From: Bog-473 sp963717455
GTDB taxonomy: Bacteria > Actinomycetota > Acidimicrobiia > Acidimicrobiales > RAAP-2
DNA: 64,000 bases
Assembly: GCA_963717455.1 (NCBI GenBank)
Contig: OY970336.1
Coordinates: 4,278,001 to 4,342,000 of the forward strand
Reading direction: 5' to 3'
This document shows positions 8,964 through 18,593 of the stretch, piece by piece. Made by a program: the position numbers and the translations under genes. The notes beneath the pieces were generated by a model, which saw only the letters and a list, made by a program, of their open reading frames with translations, did not search any database and was not told the DNA's origin. Position 1 is the first letter of the stretch. Every line of letters starts with the position of its first letter.

Positions 8964-10129
8964 CAGAGGTCCCGATCCAAGACGCCGCGGGCGATCAGGC
9001 CCAGCTGCACCTGCGACGTGCCCTCCACAATCGTGAGCTGCTTCGCGTCGCGGTACCACTGCTCGGTCGGGTGGTCCTCCATGTAGCCGGCGGCGCCCAG
9101 GAGCTGGACCGCGAGCGACGAGGCGCGCACCGCCAGCTCCGTCGCGTGGTACTTGGCCATGGACAGGTAGGGGACGTACTCCTTGGTGAACTTCCCGGAG
9201 TCGGCGAGCACCGCGGCCCGGTAGGTGAGGAGCCGGGCCGCCTCGATGTCGACGGCGCACTTGGCGATCTCCCACTGGATCCCCTGGAAGTCGGCGATGG
9301 TCCTGCCGAAGGCGGCCCGGCCCTGGACGTACTCGGTGGCGTACATCAGCGCACCCTCGGCCAGCCCGATGCCGCGGGCGGCGACGATCGGGCGCATGGC
9401 ATTGAGGCCGAGCATGGCCAGGCGGAACCCGCCCACCTCGCCGATCACGTTCGCGGCGGGCACGTGGACGTCGGTCAGGACGAGCTCGCCGGTGTCGACG
9501 CCGCGCACGCCCATCTTGTGGTCGGTGCGCCCGACCTCGACGCCCTCGGAGGCCCGGTCGACGATGAACGCCGTGACCGAGTCGTGGGCTCGGCTGGCCG
9601 GGTCGCTCGTCTTGGCGAACACCGTGTACCAGTCGGCCTCGGCCACGCCGGACATCCAGCACTTCGTGCCGTTGAGCACCCAGTCGCCGCCGGAGGAGGG
9701 ATCGGGGACGCCCCTGGTCCGCATCCCCATCACGTCGCTGCCGGCCTGGGGCTCGGAGAGCCCGAAGGCGGCCCGCCGCGTGCCATCGCTGATCCCCGGC
9801 AGATAGCGCCGCTTCTGCTCCTCGGTGCCGGCGATCATGACCGGACCGGTGGGCAGCCGGGTCAGCAGCAGCATCAGGGCCGCCGTGTTGGAGTACTTGG
9901 CCACCTCTTCGATGGCGATGGCCAGTCCCAGGATCCCCGCACCCGAGCCGCCGTACTCGACCGGGATGCACAGCCCGAGCAGGCCGGCGTCACGGAAGGC
10001 GTCGAAGATGTCGGTCGGGTACGCGCCGTCCTTGTCGATCCCGCGGGCACGGGGCTTCACCTTGTCCTGCGCGAGCCGGCGCACGGAGTCGCGGAGCTCG
10101 AGCAACTCATCGGGGAGGTCCAAATGCAC
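8954..10129 (-). CDS. Acyl-CoA dehydrogenase
   Basis: This FAD-dependent alpha,beta-dehydrogenase of acyl-CoA thioesters has 391 residues. Family marks are 'FGLSEPQAGSDVMGMRT' and 'LNGTKCWMSG' in the middle domain, 'DHKMGVRGVDTGELVLTDV', 'GRAAFGRTIADFQGIQW' in the C-terminal helical domain, and 'QLTIVEGTSQVQ', which carries the catalytic Glu. The order fits short/medium/branched-chain enzymes. It starts at GTG 10129. It is followed by trpD with a 10-nt overlap and is divergent from the LCP gene (43 bp). The exact chain-length preference cannot be read from the sequence. Confidence 0.94.
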   Translation of the reverse strand: MHLDLPDELLELRDSVRRLAQDKVKPRARGIDKDGAYPTDIFDAFRDAGLLGLCIPVEYGGSGAGILGLAIAIEEVAKYSNTAALMLLLTRLPTGPVMIAGTEEQKRRYLPGISDGTRRAAFGLSEPQAGSDVMGMRTRGVPDPSSGGDWVLNGTKCWMSGVAEADWYTVFAKTSDPASRAHDSVTAFIVDRASEGVEVGRTDHKMGVRGVDTGELVLTDVHVPAANVIGEVGGFRLAMLGLNAMRPIVAARGIGLAEGALMYATEYVQGRAAFGRTIADFQGIQWEIAKCAVDIEAARLLTYRAAVLADSGKFTKEYVPYLSMAKYHATELAVRASSLAVQLLGAAGYMEDHPTEQWYRDAKQLTIVEGTSQVQLGLIARGVLDRDLWWD

Positions 10130-10172
10130 GGGCGCAGGCTACCGGACCACCCGGCCAGGTATTTTCTGGTTC

Positions 10173-11864
10173 TTGACGTCCGACGAGCCCGATCCTTCCC
10201 TCCAGCCGCTCGACCCCGACCAGGTCGCATCCGAGTCGGCCCGCTCGCGGGCCGAACTCCAGGCCGAGCTCCGCACGTCGCGCAAGAAGGAGCACAAGCA
10301 CCGGCACCGTTGGCGGCGTCGCACCCTCTACACGCTTTCCTTCATCGTCCTCATCGCCGCCCTCGGCGCCGGAGGCCTCTACGTCTACGCCCTCTACCGC
10401 TTCGACCAGATCAAGAAGATCCACGCCAAGCACCTGGTGGCCGAGGTCACGCCCGGCAAGCCCTTCAACCTCCTCCTGGTGGGCTCGGACTCCCGCGCCT
10501 TCGTGTCGAATTCGACTCAGGTCAACGCGTTCGGCGACGAGGCCAACGCGGGGGGCCAGCGCAGCGACGTGACGATGGTGGCGCACTTCGACCCCGCGGC
10601 CAAGAGGGTGACCGTGTTGTCGATCCCACGCGACCTGTGGGTGGACATCCCGGGCAACGAAAGCGGGATCTCGGGCATGAACCGCATCAACGCCGCCTTC
10701 AACTCGGGCCCCGACCTCCTCGTGCAGACGATCGAGAAGGATCTGGGCATCCCGATCAACCACTACATGTCGGTCAACTTCCCCGGGTTCTCGGGCATGG
10801 TGAACGCGCTGGGCGGCATCACCCTGGACTTCCCAACGGCGGTCAAGGACCAGTACACCGGCCTCGACGTGACCACGACCGGCTGCCAGGTCGTGAACGG
10901 GACGGTGGCGCTCCAGTTGGTGCGTAGCCGCCACCTCTACTACATGGGCCCCAACGGCTACTGGGAGTATGACGGCCTGTCGGACTTCAGCCGCATCCAG
11001 CGCCAGGACGCCTTCTTCCGCGCCGTGCTGGCCAAGGTGAACGAGTCGATCACCAATCCCTTCACGATCAACTCGTTCATCGGGGCCGCCGTCGGCAACC
11101 TGACCATCGACGACACACTCAGCCAGAGCGACCTCTTCCACATGGCCCAGGTCTTCCGCGGGCTCCCGCCCTCCCACCTGGTCACCGAGACGCTGCCCAC
11201 CCTCGGCTACACGACGGACGGCGGAGCATCCGTGCTGGAGCTGGCCCAGCCCTACGCCCAGAACATGATCAACGCCTTCAATCAGATCGGGGCGACGCCC
11301 CCACCGGCTGTCATCCCTGTGGGCGCAAGCAAGAACAAGAGCGCCTCCACCACGACGGTGCCCACCGAGGCCCACGGCCAGGTCGGCGTGAACGTCCTCA
11401 ACGCGTCGACGGTGAACGGCATCGCCCACAGCACCGCGTCTGCGCTCACCGCGCAGGGGTTCGACGTGACCGAGGTCGGCGACGCCTCATCGCCCCTCAC
11501 CGGCGGCATGGCCTCGGAGATCCTCTACGGCCCGTCCGGCCATGAGGCCGCGGTCACGCTCGAATCGGTGCTGGGCGGACCGGTCACCCTGGTGCCCGAC
11601 TCGTCCCTGAGCGGTCAGACGGTCTCGCTGCTCGTTGCGGGCTCCCAGCTGACGGTGACCGGTCCGTCGGGCGCCACGGGAAACGGCACGACCGTCCCGA
11701 CCGGGCCGACGACCACCACCACGACGACCATCCCCGCCGACGTCTACGCCAACACCCAGCCCGAGCCCTGGAACCCGTTCCCCTGCACCATCGGCCGGAC
11801 GACGCAGGCGTCTCCCCGCACGACGACGGTGAAGGGGAAGACGACGGTGAAGGGGACGAAGTAG
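10173..11864 (+). CDS. LytR-CpsA-Psr (LCP) family cell-wall glycopolymer transferase with LytR_C domain
   Basis: LCP proteins attach undecaprenyl-linked glycopolymers (arabinogalactan- or teichoic-like) to peptidoglycan outside the membrane. The 563-residue product has a basic cytoplasmic stretch (KKEHKHRHRWRRR), one transmembrane helix around residues 50-72 and an extracellular LCP domain with 'LLLVGSDSR', 'RSDVTMVAHFDP', 'VLSIPRDLWVDIPG' and 'RIQRQDAFFRAVL'. A LytR_C domain follows ('GVNVLNASTVNGIA' onward), then a Thr-rich tail. No ATG precedes the hydrophilic N-terminus in frame, so TTG 10173 is used and the true start is uncertain. Its function fits the glycan-related genes later in the window. 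Confidence 0.9.
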   Translation: MTSDEPDPSLQPLDPDQVASESARSRAELQAELRTSRKKEHKHRHRWRRRTLYTLSFIVLIAALGAGGLYVYALYRFDQIKKIHAKHLVAEVTPGKPFNLLLVGSDSRAFVSNSTQVNAFGDEANAGGQRSDVTMVAHFDPAAKRVTVLSIPRDLWVDIPGNESGISGMNRINAAFNSGPDLLVQTIEKDLGIPINHYMSVNFPGFSGMVNALGGITLDFPTAVKDQYTGLDVTTTGCQVVNGTVALQLVRSRHLYYMGPNGYWEYDGLSDFSRIQRQDAFFRAVLAKVNESITNPFTINSFIGAAVGNLTIDDTLSQSDLFHMAQVFRGLPPSHLVTETLPTLGYTTDGGASVLELAQPYAQNMINAFNQIGATPPPAVIPVGASKNKSASTTTVPTEAHGQVGVNVLNASTVNGIAHSTASALTAQGFDVTEVGDASSPLTGGMASEILYGPSGHEAAVTLESVLGGPVTLVPDSSLSGQTVSLLVAGSQLTVTGPSGATGNGTTVPTGPTTTTTTTIPADVYANTQPEPWNPFPCTIGRTTQASPRTTTVKGKTTVKGTK

Positions 11865-11942
11865 AGCGGGAGGCGAGACCGTGCCGCTCCAGGCCGGCTC
11901 AGCTCGCGGCGACCCCACGCAGCACGCCGAGCACCGACTGGG

Positions 11943-12182
11943 TCAGGCGGACTTGCGCCGCTGCCGCACGATCCGCCGGCGCTCCCGCTCGGTCGTGCCG
12001 CCCCAGATGCCCTCACGCTCGCGGTGGGCCAGGGCGTGCTCGAGGCACGCCTGGCGGACCGGGCAGTCGGCGCAGACCGCCTTGGCCTCGGCCGCGTCGG
12101 CCTCGTCCTCGGTCACGGGGTAGAACGCCTCGACATCGAGACCCCGGCAGGCGGCCAGCTTGCGCCACGTGGTGGCGATCAT
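11943..12182 (-). CDS. WhiB-family iron-sulfur transcriptional regulator
   Basis: This 79-residue WhiB-like protein, a family confined to actinobacteria and their phages, binds a 4Fe-4S cluster through four cysteines. They are at positions 12, 37, 40 and 46, the last three as C-A-D-C-P-V-R-Q-A-C. The 'GIWGGTTERERRR' turn and basic tail are the usual sigma-factor and DNA contact region. ATG 12182 is chosen over longer in-frame starts because GAGGAAG lies about 9 nt upstream and the family starts there. It is the last gene of a same-strand block with the Fe-S/rubrerythrin cassette, 166 bp after DUF3501, and may have its own promoter in that gap. Confidence 0.93.
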   Translation of the reverse strand: MIATTWRKLAACRGLDVEAFYPVTEDEADAAEAKAVCADCPVRQACLEHALAHREREGIWGGTTERERRRIVRQRRKSA

Positions 12183-12348
12183 TGGAAACACTTCCTCATT
12201 ACGGACAATTCGGCGGATACTTGAGTTCGCCCTGCTCGGGGGCACTTTCGACGCAACGGCCGATGGCACCGCCTCCGATTTAGGCGAACGAAGAGTATGG
12301 CTTACAACCTGAGCTCCTGTAAAGACTTGCGCACAGAATTGTCCCTGG

Positions 12349-12984
12349 TCAGCCGATGGGTAGAGGCTTTGTTGTCCCCAACAGGTCCCCGAGGAGCTCT
12401 GCCCGCACCGCCGGCGGCAACGTCGTCCGGGCCTCGTATGCAGGGTGGGTCGCCACCACGCCTACCTCGGCGGCGTTGCGGAACGCCTCGACGTGGCCCT
12501 CGGTGAAGGCAAAACGAAGGTAGTGGACCGCCGGGGTGATCGTGTCCCGGGTCAGGGCGGCGGCATGCTCGGCCTCGGGAACGCTGAGCACGACGTCCCC
12601 GTCCATGGAGATCCCGATCTGTCGCTCGATCCCCACCAGGCGTGGCAACCACTCCCGAAGGGCGGGGTCCGAGGTCAGCTCGATGAAGAGGGTGGCGGAC
12701 AGCTCTCGCTCCCCGGGCAGCAGCCGGTTGTAGATGTCGAGCTCGACCTGCATCGCTTCGTCGCTGATGATCTTCTCCGCCCGGGCCATCTCCTGCACCT
12801 GGAACCGCACGGTGTCGACGCACTCGAAGACCAGCGTCATGATCGGCCCGAGGCTCACCCGGCGGTCGCGCTTGCGGGCGATCACGCGGGCCCGGTACTC
12901 CTCACGCACCCGCTCGTACTCCCGCAGGTCGAGCACGTCGCTCAGCGTGAGACCCCGGGGATGGGGCCCTGCGCGCTCCGTCAC
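12349..12984 (-). CDS. DUF3501 family protein
   Basis: This 211-residue soluble protein of unknown function is recognised as DUF3501 by 'LTLSDVLDLREYERVREE', 'RRVSLGPIMTLVFEC' and 'MARAEKIISDEAMQ'. The family is habitually found beside a rubrerythrin and a GlpC/HdrD-like Fe-S protein, exactly as here. Its GTG start overlaps the stop of the Fe-S gene (GTGA), so translation is likely coupled and the two products probably act together. An accessory role in a redox or peroxide-detoxifying complex is inferred from context only. Confidence 0.85.
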   Translation of the reverse strand: MTERAGPHPRGLTLSDVLDLREYERVREEYRARVIARKRDRRVSLGPIMTLVFECVDTVRFQVQEMARAEKIISDEAMQVELDIYNRLLPGERELSATLFIELTSDPALREWLPRLVGIERQIGISMDGDVVLSVPEAEHAAALTRDTITPAVHYLRFAFTEGHVEAFRNAAEVGVVATHPAYEARTTLPPAVRAELLGDLLGTTKPLPIG

Positions 12985-14309
12985 GACCCACCACCCTTGG
13001 CCTCCCCGACGCCGTAGGCCCGTGCCACGAGCTGCAGCGGGTGCACGGGCCGCGTCCCCGTCTCCTGGAGGATCGACCCGTTGGCCAGGTGGCAGTCGCC
13101 GCAGACGACCGCGTTCCCGGCCGCCTCGACCTCACGCCTCAGCGGCGCGGCCACCATGCGGGCGAGCTCGTAGTTCTCGGCTCGGTATCCCCACGTCCCG
13201 TCGATGCCCGAGCAGCGCTGGACCAGGGTGCACTTCACCCCGGCCACCTTGAGAAGGTCGCGGCTCCTCAGCCCGGCATTCTGCGCCTGGAGGTGGCAGG
13301 CAACGTGGTAGGTGACGTCATCGGGCACCGACCCGTCGTCACGGCCGGGGAATTCGTCGCGCAGCGTGAACGGGTCGTCGGCACCGCGGTGGCGCCGCAT
13401 CAGGTACTCGGCCGGGTCGAACGTGTGCGACGCGACCACGTCGGCGTCGGTGCCCTTGGCGTATATCGGGTAGTCCCGCTTGATCACGTAGGCGCAGGTG
13501 GGCTGGGCCACGATGACGTCCCGCCCCGCCCGGACCTCGGCCGCCAGGGCCGCCACGTTGCGTTTCGCCGCCTTCACGAATTCACCCACATGCCCCGAGT
13601 GCAGCCACGGTGCGCCGCAGCACTTTGTGCCGGCGGGCAGGCTGCACTCGATGCCGTTGTGCTCGTACACGTCGACGATGGCCCGGCCGACGTCGGGCTC
13701 CATGTACTCCACGAAGCAGGTGGGGAACACAGAGATGGCGCCACCGCCGTCCACCGCGGTGGCCCGGCGCCGCCGCTGTGTGAACCACGTCGTGAAGCGC
13801 TGCTTCGCGTACGGGGGCAGCAGGCGCTCCGACGCAAGGCCGACCGTCTTCTCCATCACCCGCCGAGGCCACGAGCCCGGCGTCCCGGTGGCCCAGTTGA
13901 CCACCGGGGCCGCCCGGACCGAGGCGCGGCCCAGGAGGTCCGTCCGTGCCAGGAACTGGTCGGTCACCCGCTCCTTCACGCTGACCCCTTGCTTCTGGCG
14001 AACCGCGTGGACCCGGCTCATCAGCCGTGGGAAGTCGAGCTCCCACTCGTGCGGTGGCACGTAGGGGCACTTCACGTAGCAGAGCTTGCACTGGTAGCAC
14101 TCGTCGACGACCTGATCCCGTTCCCCATCGGTCAACGCCGAGGCGTCCCCGTCGTTGGCGTCGATGAACCTGAACATCGTGGGGAACGACGGGCACAGGT
14201 TGAAGCACAACCGGCACCCGTGGCACAGGTCGAAGACGCGGTCGACCTCTTCCCGGAGCGCGGCCGGGTCGAAGTACCTGGGATCAGTGGGGTCGTACGT
14301 GGCGGTCAA
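12981..14309 (-). CDS. GlpC/HdrD-like Fe-S oxidoreductase subunit
   Basis: This 442-residue cytoplasmic protein has two N-terminal 4Fe-4S ferredoxin motifs, 'CHGCRLCFNLCP' and 'CYQCKLCYVKCP'. Two CCG-type cysteine domains follow: 'CFVEY' with 'CCGAPWLHSG', then 'VACHLQAQNAG' with 'CSGIDGTWG'. That order matches GlpC and heterodisulfide-reductase D-like electron carriers. TTG 14309 is taken as the start because a GGAGGGG ribosome site sits 7 nt upstream, just inside the rubrerythrin-Fe-S junction. It probably passes electrons to or from the rubrerythrin upstream. The physiological donor is not visible. Confidence 0.9.
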   Translation of the reverse strand: MTATYDPTDPRYFDPAALREEVDRVFDLCHGCRLCFNLCPSFPTMFRFIDANDGDASALTDGERDQVVDECYQCKLCYVKCPYVPPHEWELDFPRLMSRVHAVRQKQGVSVKERVTDQFLARTDLLGRASVRAAPVVNWATGTPGSWPRRVMEKTVGLASERLLPPYAKQRFTTWFTQRRRRATAVDGGGAISVFPTCFVEYMEPDVGRAIVDVYEHNGIECSLPAGTKCCGAPWLHSGHVGEFVKAAKRNVAALAAEVRAGRDVIVAQPTCAYVIKRDYPIYAKGTDADVVASHTFDPAEYLMRRHRGADDPFTLRDEFPGRDDGSVPDDVTYHVACHLQAQNAGLRSRDLLKVAGVKCTLVQRCSGIDGTWGYRAENYELARMVAAPLRREVEAAGNAVVCGDCHLANGSILQETGTRPVHPLQLVARAYGVGEAKGGGS

Positions 14310-14323
14310 GGTGGCCGCCCCTC

Positions 14324-14743
<420 letters not shown>

Positions 14744-14814
14744 GGTGGTTCTTTCCCTTTCTCTCGGTTGTCGCTGATGCTGCATTCCTCGGCCCGGTTT
14801 CCCCGGGCCCCGGC

Positions 14815-15237
14815 CTACGGTCCCCGGCACTCGTCGCACAGGCCCCGGAAGACCACTTCGGCGCTGTCGACCTCGAAGCCCTGCGTCGCGCGGCGAGGCA
14901 CGCTGAGTCCCGGGAAATCTGCCGCGAGGTCGCGCACCTTGCCACAGGAGCGGCACACCAGGTGGTGGTGGGTGGTCTCGACGTTGGGGTCGAAGCGGGC
15001 GGAGCCCGTGCCCACGTCGAGCACCGAGATGGCACCCAGTTCAGCCAGGTCGTTCAACGTCTGGTAGACGGTCTTGAGCGAGACGTTGGGCATCTCGCGG
15101 CGGACTTGCTCGTGGACCCGCTCCGCCGAGGGGTGGCTGACGTCACCCTCCAGGGCACGGAAGATGCACTGCCGCTGCGCGGTGATCTTGCGACCGTGGG
15201 CCCGGAAGAGGTCGGTCAGGGCGTCGGGTGACTGCAT
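14815..15237 (-). CDS. Fur-family metalloregulator, PerR-like
   Basis: This 140-residue winged-helix repressor of the Fur family has the DNA-binding half 'GRKITAQRQCIFRAL' and 'VSLKTVYQTLNDLAELG'. The metal-binding half is 'ARFDPNVETTHHHLVCRSCG' plus a second Cys pair 'CDEC'. An Asp in 'RFD' ahead of the His cluster is the pattern of peroxide-sensing PerR rather than iron-sensing Fur, which fits the rubrerythrin immediately downstream. A palindrome at 15269-15289, about 32 bp ahead of the start, suggests autoregulation. Peroxide sensing is inference; zinc or iron sensing is not excluded. Confidence 0.9.
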   Translation of the reverse strand: MQSPDALTDLFRAHGRKITAQRQCIFRALEGDVSHPSAERVHEQVRREMPNVSLKTVYQTLNDLAELGAISVLDVGTGSARFDPNVETTHHHLVCRSCGKVRDLAADFPGLSVPRRATQGFEVDSAEVVFRGLCDECRGP

Positions 15238-15268
15238 GGACCCGTCACCCTAGCGGGACGCCGACCCA

Positions 15269-15289
15269 TTTTGACAATCGTTGTCGAAA
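15269..15289. promoter_or_regulatory. Candidate PerR/Fur operator
   Basis: An imperfect 21-bp palindrome centred on 15279 with perfect inner arms GACAA (15273-15277) and TTGTC (15281-15285) and three further matching outer pairs; only two of ten pairs mismatch. It lies between the divergent PerR-like gene (start 15237) and DUF2252 gene (start 15433). The spacing and AT-rich flanks fit a Fur-family box. Confidence 0.6.
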
Positions 15290-15432
15290 TCAACCCTTAC
15301 CGGTGTGCACGATGTCGGCCGTGTGGTCGGCCGCAACCAGGACGAATGGCCCTAGGCAAGCCCACCCCGGGGAGGGCAGGGTGGAGAGCGGGTGCCGGCA
15401 CCCTCACGCGGCGCGCGCCCCATGGAGGCACC

Positions 15433-16905
15433 ATGACGATGCAGCAGGAAAACGCGCTGACGGCGAAAGCGGCGAAGAAGGTGGCCCATCTCACGCCGAA
15501 GGAACGATCCCAGCTCGGCAAGGAGGCACGGGCGCGGGTCCCGCGATCGTCGCAGGGAGCCTTCGAGCCTTCCTCGTCACGCCCCGACCCGGTGAGCCTG
15601 CTGGAGCGGCAGGCGCAGACCCGGGTGCCCGAGCTGGTGCCGATCCGCTACGGGCGCATGCTCGTCTCGCCCTTCACCTTCTTCCGTGGCGCCGCGCTGA
15701 TCATGGCGTCCGACCTGGCCACGACGCCTCGTTCCGGTCTCACCACGCAGGTCTGCGGTGATGCCCACCTCAGCAATTTCGGACTGTTCGCCTCACCCGA
15801 ACGGGCGATGATGTTCGACGTCAACGACTTCGACGAGACGCTGCCCGGGCCATGGGAATGGGACCTCAAACGGCTGGCGGCCAGCGTCGTCGTCGCGGGG
15901 CGGGACCAGAACTTCTCCAAGAAGGACTGCGCCGTCGCAGCGAGGGAGGTCGGGGCGACCTACCGAAAGGAGATGCACCGCCTGGCCGAGTCGGGCAACC
16001 TCGACGTCTGGTACTCACGGGTCGACATCGAGGAGTTCATCGCCGGCCTCGCCACCCGGGCAGCCAGGCAGGCCAACAAGGAGAAGGCCAAGCGTGACGA
16101 GCAGATGGCGACCAAAGCGTCATCGATCGTTGCGAAGTCGCGCACGAAGGACTCGCTCCAGGCCCAGGCGAAGCTGACCACGGTGGTCGACGGCCGCCGG
16201 CAGATCATCAGTGACCCTCCGCTCATCGTCCCCCTCAAAGAGCTGGCGGCCGAGCAACAGCCCGACGCCGTGTTCGAATCGCTCCATCAGCTGGTGCGCA
16301 GCTACCGCCGCACCCTCCAGACCGACCGCCGCCACCTGCTCGAGGGCTTCGAGCTGGTCGACGTGGCTCGCAAGGTCGTGGGTGTCGGCAGTGTCGGAAC
16401 CCGGGCGTGGATCCTGCTCTTCGAGGGTCGCGACAGCGATGATCCGCTGTTCCTCCAGGCCAAGGAGGCCGAGGCCTCCGTCCTCGAGGGGTTCGTGGGC
16501 AAGAGCCACTACGCCAACCACGGCGAGCGGGTCGTGGCCGGGCAGCACCTGATGCAGGCGGCCAGCGACATCTTCCTGGGCTGGCAGCGCGTCGAGGGCC
16601 TCGACGGCATCAGCCGGGACTTCTACCTGCGCCAGCTCCGCGACTGGAAGGGCTCCTTCGACATCGAGGGCGCGCTGCCCAAGGGCCTCGCCACCTATGC
16701 GGGGGTCTGCGCCCAAGCGTTGGCCCGGGCCCACGCCCGCTCGGGTGACCGAATCGCGATCGCGTCGTACCTCGGGAACAGCAGCGTCTTCGACGACGCG
16801 CTCGTCGAGTTCGCCGAGATCTACGCCGACCAGAACGAAAGGGACTACGGCGAGTTGCAGAAGGCGGTGGCCAACGGGCGCATCAGGGCCGAGACTGGGC
16901 TATAG
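15433..16905 (+). CDS. DUF2252 domain protein (kinase-fold-like, function unknown)
   Basis: This 490-residue soluble protein has an Ala/Lys-rich N-terminus. The DUF2252 core contains 'CGDAHLSNFGLFASPE' followed by 'FDVNDFDETLPGPWEWD'. The D-x-H-x-x-N then N-D-F-D pattern resembles the catalytic and metal loops of aminoglycoside-phosphotransferase-like kinases, so phosphotransfer is plausible but unproven. ATG 15433 follows GGAGG with only 4 nt spacing; a second ATG two codons on has better spacing. A 19-bp direct duplication covers the stop codon and runs up to the sulfatase start 27 bp further. Confidence 0.85.
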   Translation: MTMQQENALTAKAAKKVAHLTPKERSQLGKEARARVPRSSQGAFEPSSSRPDPVSLLERQAQTRVPELVPIRYGRMLVSPFTFFRGAALIMASDLATTPRSGLTTQVCGDAHLSNFGLFASPERAMMFDVNDFDETLPGPWEWDLKRLAASVVVAGRDQNFSKKDCAVAAREVGATYRKEMHRLAESGNLDVWYSRVDIEEFIAGLATRAARQANKEKAKRDEQMATKASSIVAKSRTKDSLQAQAKLTTVVDGRRQIISDPPLIVPLKELAAEQQPDAVFESLHQLVRSYRRTLQTDRRHLLEGFELVDVARKVVGVGSVGTRAWILLFEGRDSDDPLFLQAKEAEASVLEGFVGKSHYANHGERVVAGQHLMQAASDIFLGWQRVEGLDGISRDFYLRQLRDWKGSFDIEGALPKGLATYAGVCAQALARAHARSGDRIAIASYLGNSSVFDDALVEFAEIYADQNERDYGELQKAVANGRIRAETGL

Positions 16906-16927
16906 AACCGAGACTGGGCTATAGAAC
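16890..16927. repeat. 19-bp perfect tandem duplication
   Basis: The unit CGAGACTGGGCTATAGAAC occurs twice head to tail (16890-16908 and 16909-16927). The first copy contains the DUF2252 stop codon and the second ends 5 nt before the sulfatase ATG. Both copies are identical, so the duplication is recent or is an assembly artefact. Confidence 0.95.
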
Positions 16928-16932
16928 ACAGC

Positions 16933-18573
16933 ATGTCCTCACCCAACATCCTGCTGATCATGACCGATGAGGAGCGTTACCCTCCTCCCTACGAGTCCGA
17001 CGCGGTCAAGTCGTTCCGCAAGAGCCACCTGACGGCGCGTGAATCGATCCGCTCAACCGGAGTCGAGTTCCACCGCCACTACGCCGGCTCGACGGCCTGC
17101 ACGCCGAGCCGGGCCACGCTGTTCACCGGCCAGTACCCGTCGCTCCACGGCGTGACCTCCACCGACGGCGCGGCCAAGCAGAACACCGACCCGGGCATGA
17201 ATTGGCTCGACCCAGACTCCGTCCCGACCCTCGGCGACTGGTTCCGCGCCGGGGGGTACCACACCCACTACCGGGGCAAATGGCACGTCTCGCACGCCGA
17301 CCTGGTCATCCCGGGGACGCACGAGGGCTTGATGGCGTCCGACGACGCCGGCAAGCCGATTCCCGAGGCGATCGAGGCCTACAGGAAGGCCGACCGGCTC
17401 GATCCGTTCGGCTTCTCGGGGTGGATCGGCCGGGAGCCGCACGGCGCGGCCAGGTCCGATTGCGGCACGATCAGAGACGGGGTCTTCGCCGAGCAAGTGG
17501 TCGAGCTGTTCGACGAGCTGGCGGGGGCGCGCCGCGCCGGCCCGTGGCTGGCGGTCGCATCCTTCGTCAACCCCCACGACATCGCCTTCAACGGCTTCGG
17601 TTGGGAGCAATTGCTCGGGTTCGGCCCTCCGGACGACACGGTGCCCGACATCCCAGAGGCGCCCTCCCAGGACGACAGCTTCGCCGGACGCCCGCCGTGC
17701 CAGGAGGCGTTCAAGGCCCTGTGGCCGAAGATGATCTTCGAGTCGGCCACCGACCTGGCGTACCGTCGCCTCTACTACTACCTGCAAAAGGTCGTCGACG
17801 AGTCCATCGGGCGGATCCTCGAGGCCCTGCAGGACTCGGGGATGTTCGACGACACCATCGTGGTGTTCACCTCGGACCACGGCGACCTCGTCGGCGCGCA
17901 CGGGGGCCTGGTCCAGAAGTGGTTCAACGTCTTTGACGAGGCGACGCGGGTCCCGTTGCTCGTCACGGGCCCGGGCGTGGCCCGGGTCGACGGTGGGATC
18001 TCGGTGCCGACGAGCCATGTCGATCTCATCCCGACGCTGCTCGGCTTGGCCGGCATCGACCTCGAGCAGGCGACTGCGGGTGTGTCCGCCCACCACGAGG
18101 AGGTGCACGCCCTACCGGGTCGGGACCTGAGCGATGTGGTGACCGGGAAGGCCGACGCCGCCTCCATGGCGACACCCGTGTACTTCATGACCGAGGACAA
18201 CCCCTCGAAGGGCTTGACCCAGGTCAACATCCTGAACGGCACGCCATTCGAGCCGGTCGGCGGGCCGTCGAACATCGAGTCGGTCATCGCCACCCTCCCG
18301 ACCGGCACCGGCGGAGCCGACGAACTGTGGAAGCTCAACCACTACTACGAGCGCCTCGACGAGTGGAATGCTGAGCACGGCATCGCCGCGAACCCCTTCG
18401 CCGCTCCCGCCGCGGAGCCGTTGTTCGAGCTGCACAACCTCAGCGTCGACCCCGAGGAACGCCACAACCGGGTCGGAGACGACAACGAGAGCCTCCGCCG
18501 GCTGCAGTCACTTCTGGAGGGCCAGCGCGACGCGAAGCGGCGCCTCCCCGCCCACCGCAATCCCCCGGCCTGA
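16933..18573 (+). CDS. Sulfatase (type I, Cys-type)
   Basis: This arylsulfatase-family hydrolase of 546 residues has the metal-binding start 'NILLIMTDEERYP' and the formylglycine motif C-T-P-S-R at residues 56-60, within 'STACTPSRATLFTGQYP'. 'GKWHVSH' and 'VFTSDHGDLVGAHGG' supply further active-site residues. Cys56 needs conversion by a formylglycine-generating enzyme, and none is seen in the window. No signal peptide is present, so it is probably cytoplasmic. The substrate is unknown (sulfate ester or possibly phosphonate). There is no clear ribosome site; the ATG at 16933 follows the 19-bp tandem duplication. Confidence 0.9.
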   Translation: MSSPNILLIMTDEERYPPPYESDAVKSFRKSHLTARESIRSTGVEFHRHYAGSTACTPSRATLFTGQYPSLHGVTSTDGAAKQNTDPGMNWLDPDSVPTLGDWFRAGGYHTHYRGKWHVSHADLVIPGTHEGLMASDDAGKPIPEAIEAYRKADRLDPFGFSGWIGREPHGAARSDCGTIRDGVFAEQVVELFDELAGARRAGPWLAVASFVNPHDIAFNGFGWEQLLGFGPPDDTVPDIPEAPSQDDSFAGRPPCQEAFKALWPKMIFESATDLAYRRLYYYLQKVVDESIGRILEALQDSGMFDDTIVVFTSDHGDLVGAHGGLVQKWFNVFDEATRVPLLVTGPGVARVDGGISVPTSHVDLIPTLLGLAGIDLEQATAGVSAHHEEVHALPGRDLSDVVTGKADAASMATPVYFMTEDNPSKGLTQVNILNGTPFEPVGGPSNIESVIATLPTGTGGADELWKLNHYYERLDEWNAEHGIAANPFAAPAAEPLFELHNLSVDPEERHNRVGDDNESLRRLQSLLEGQRDAKRRLPAHRNPPA

Positions 18574-18593
18574 GTCTCGGGCCGGGACCGGAC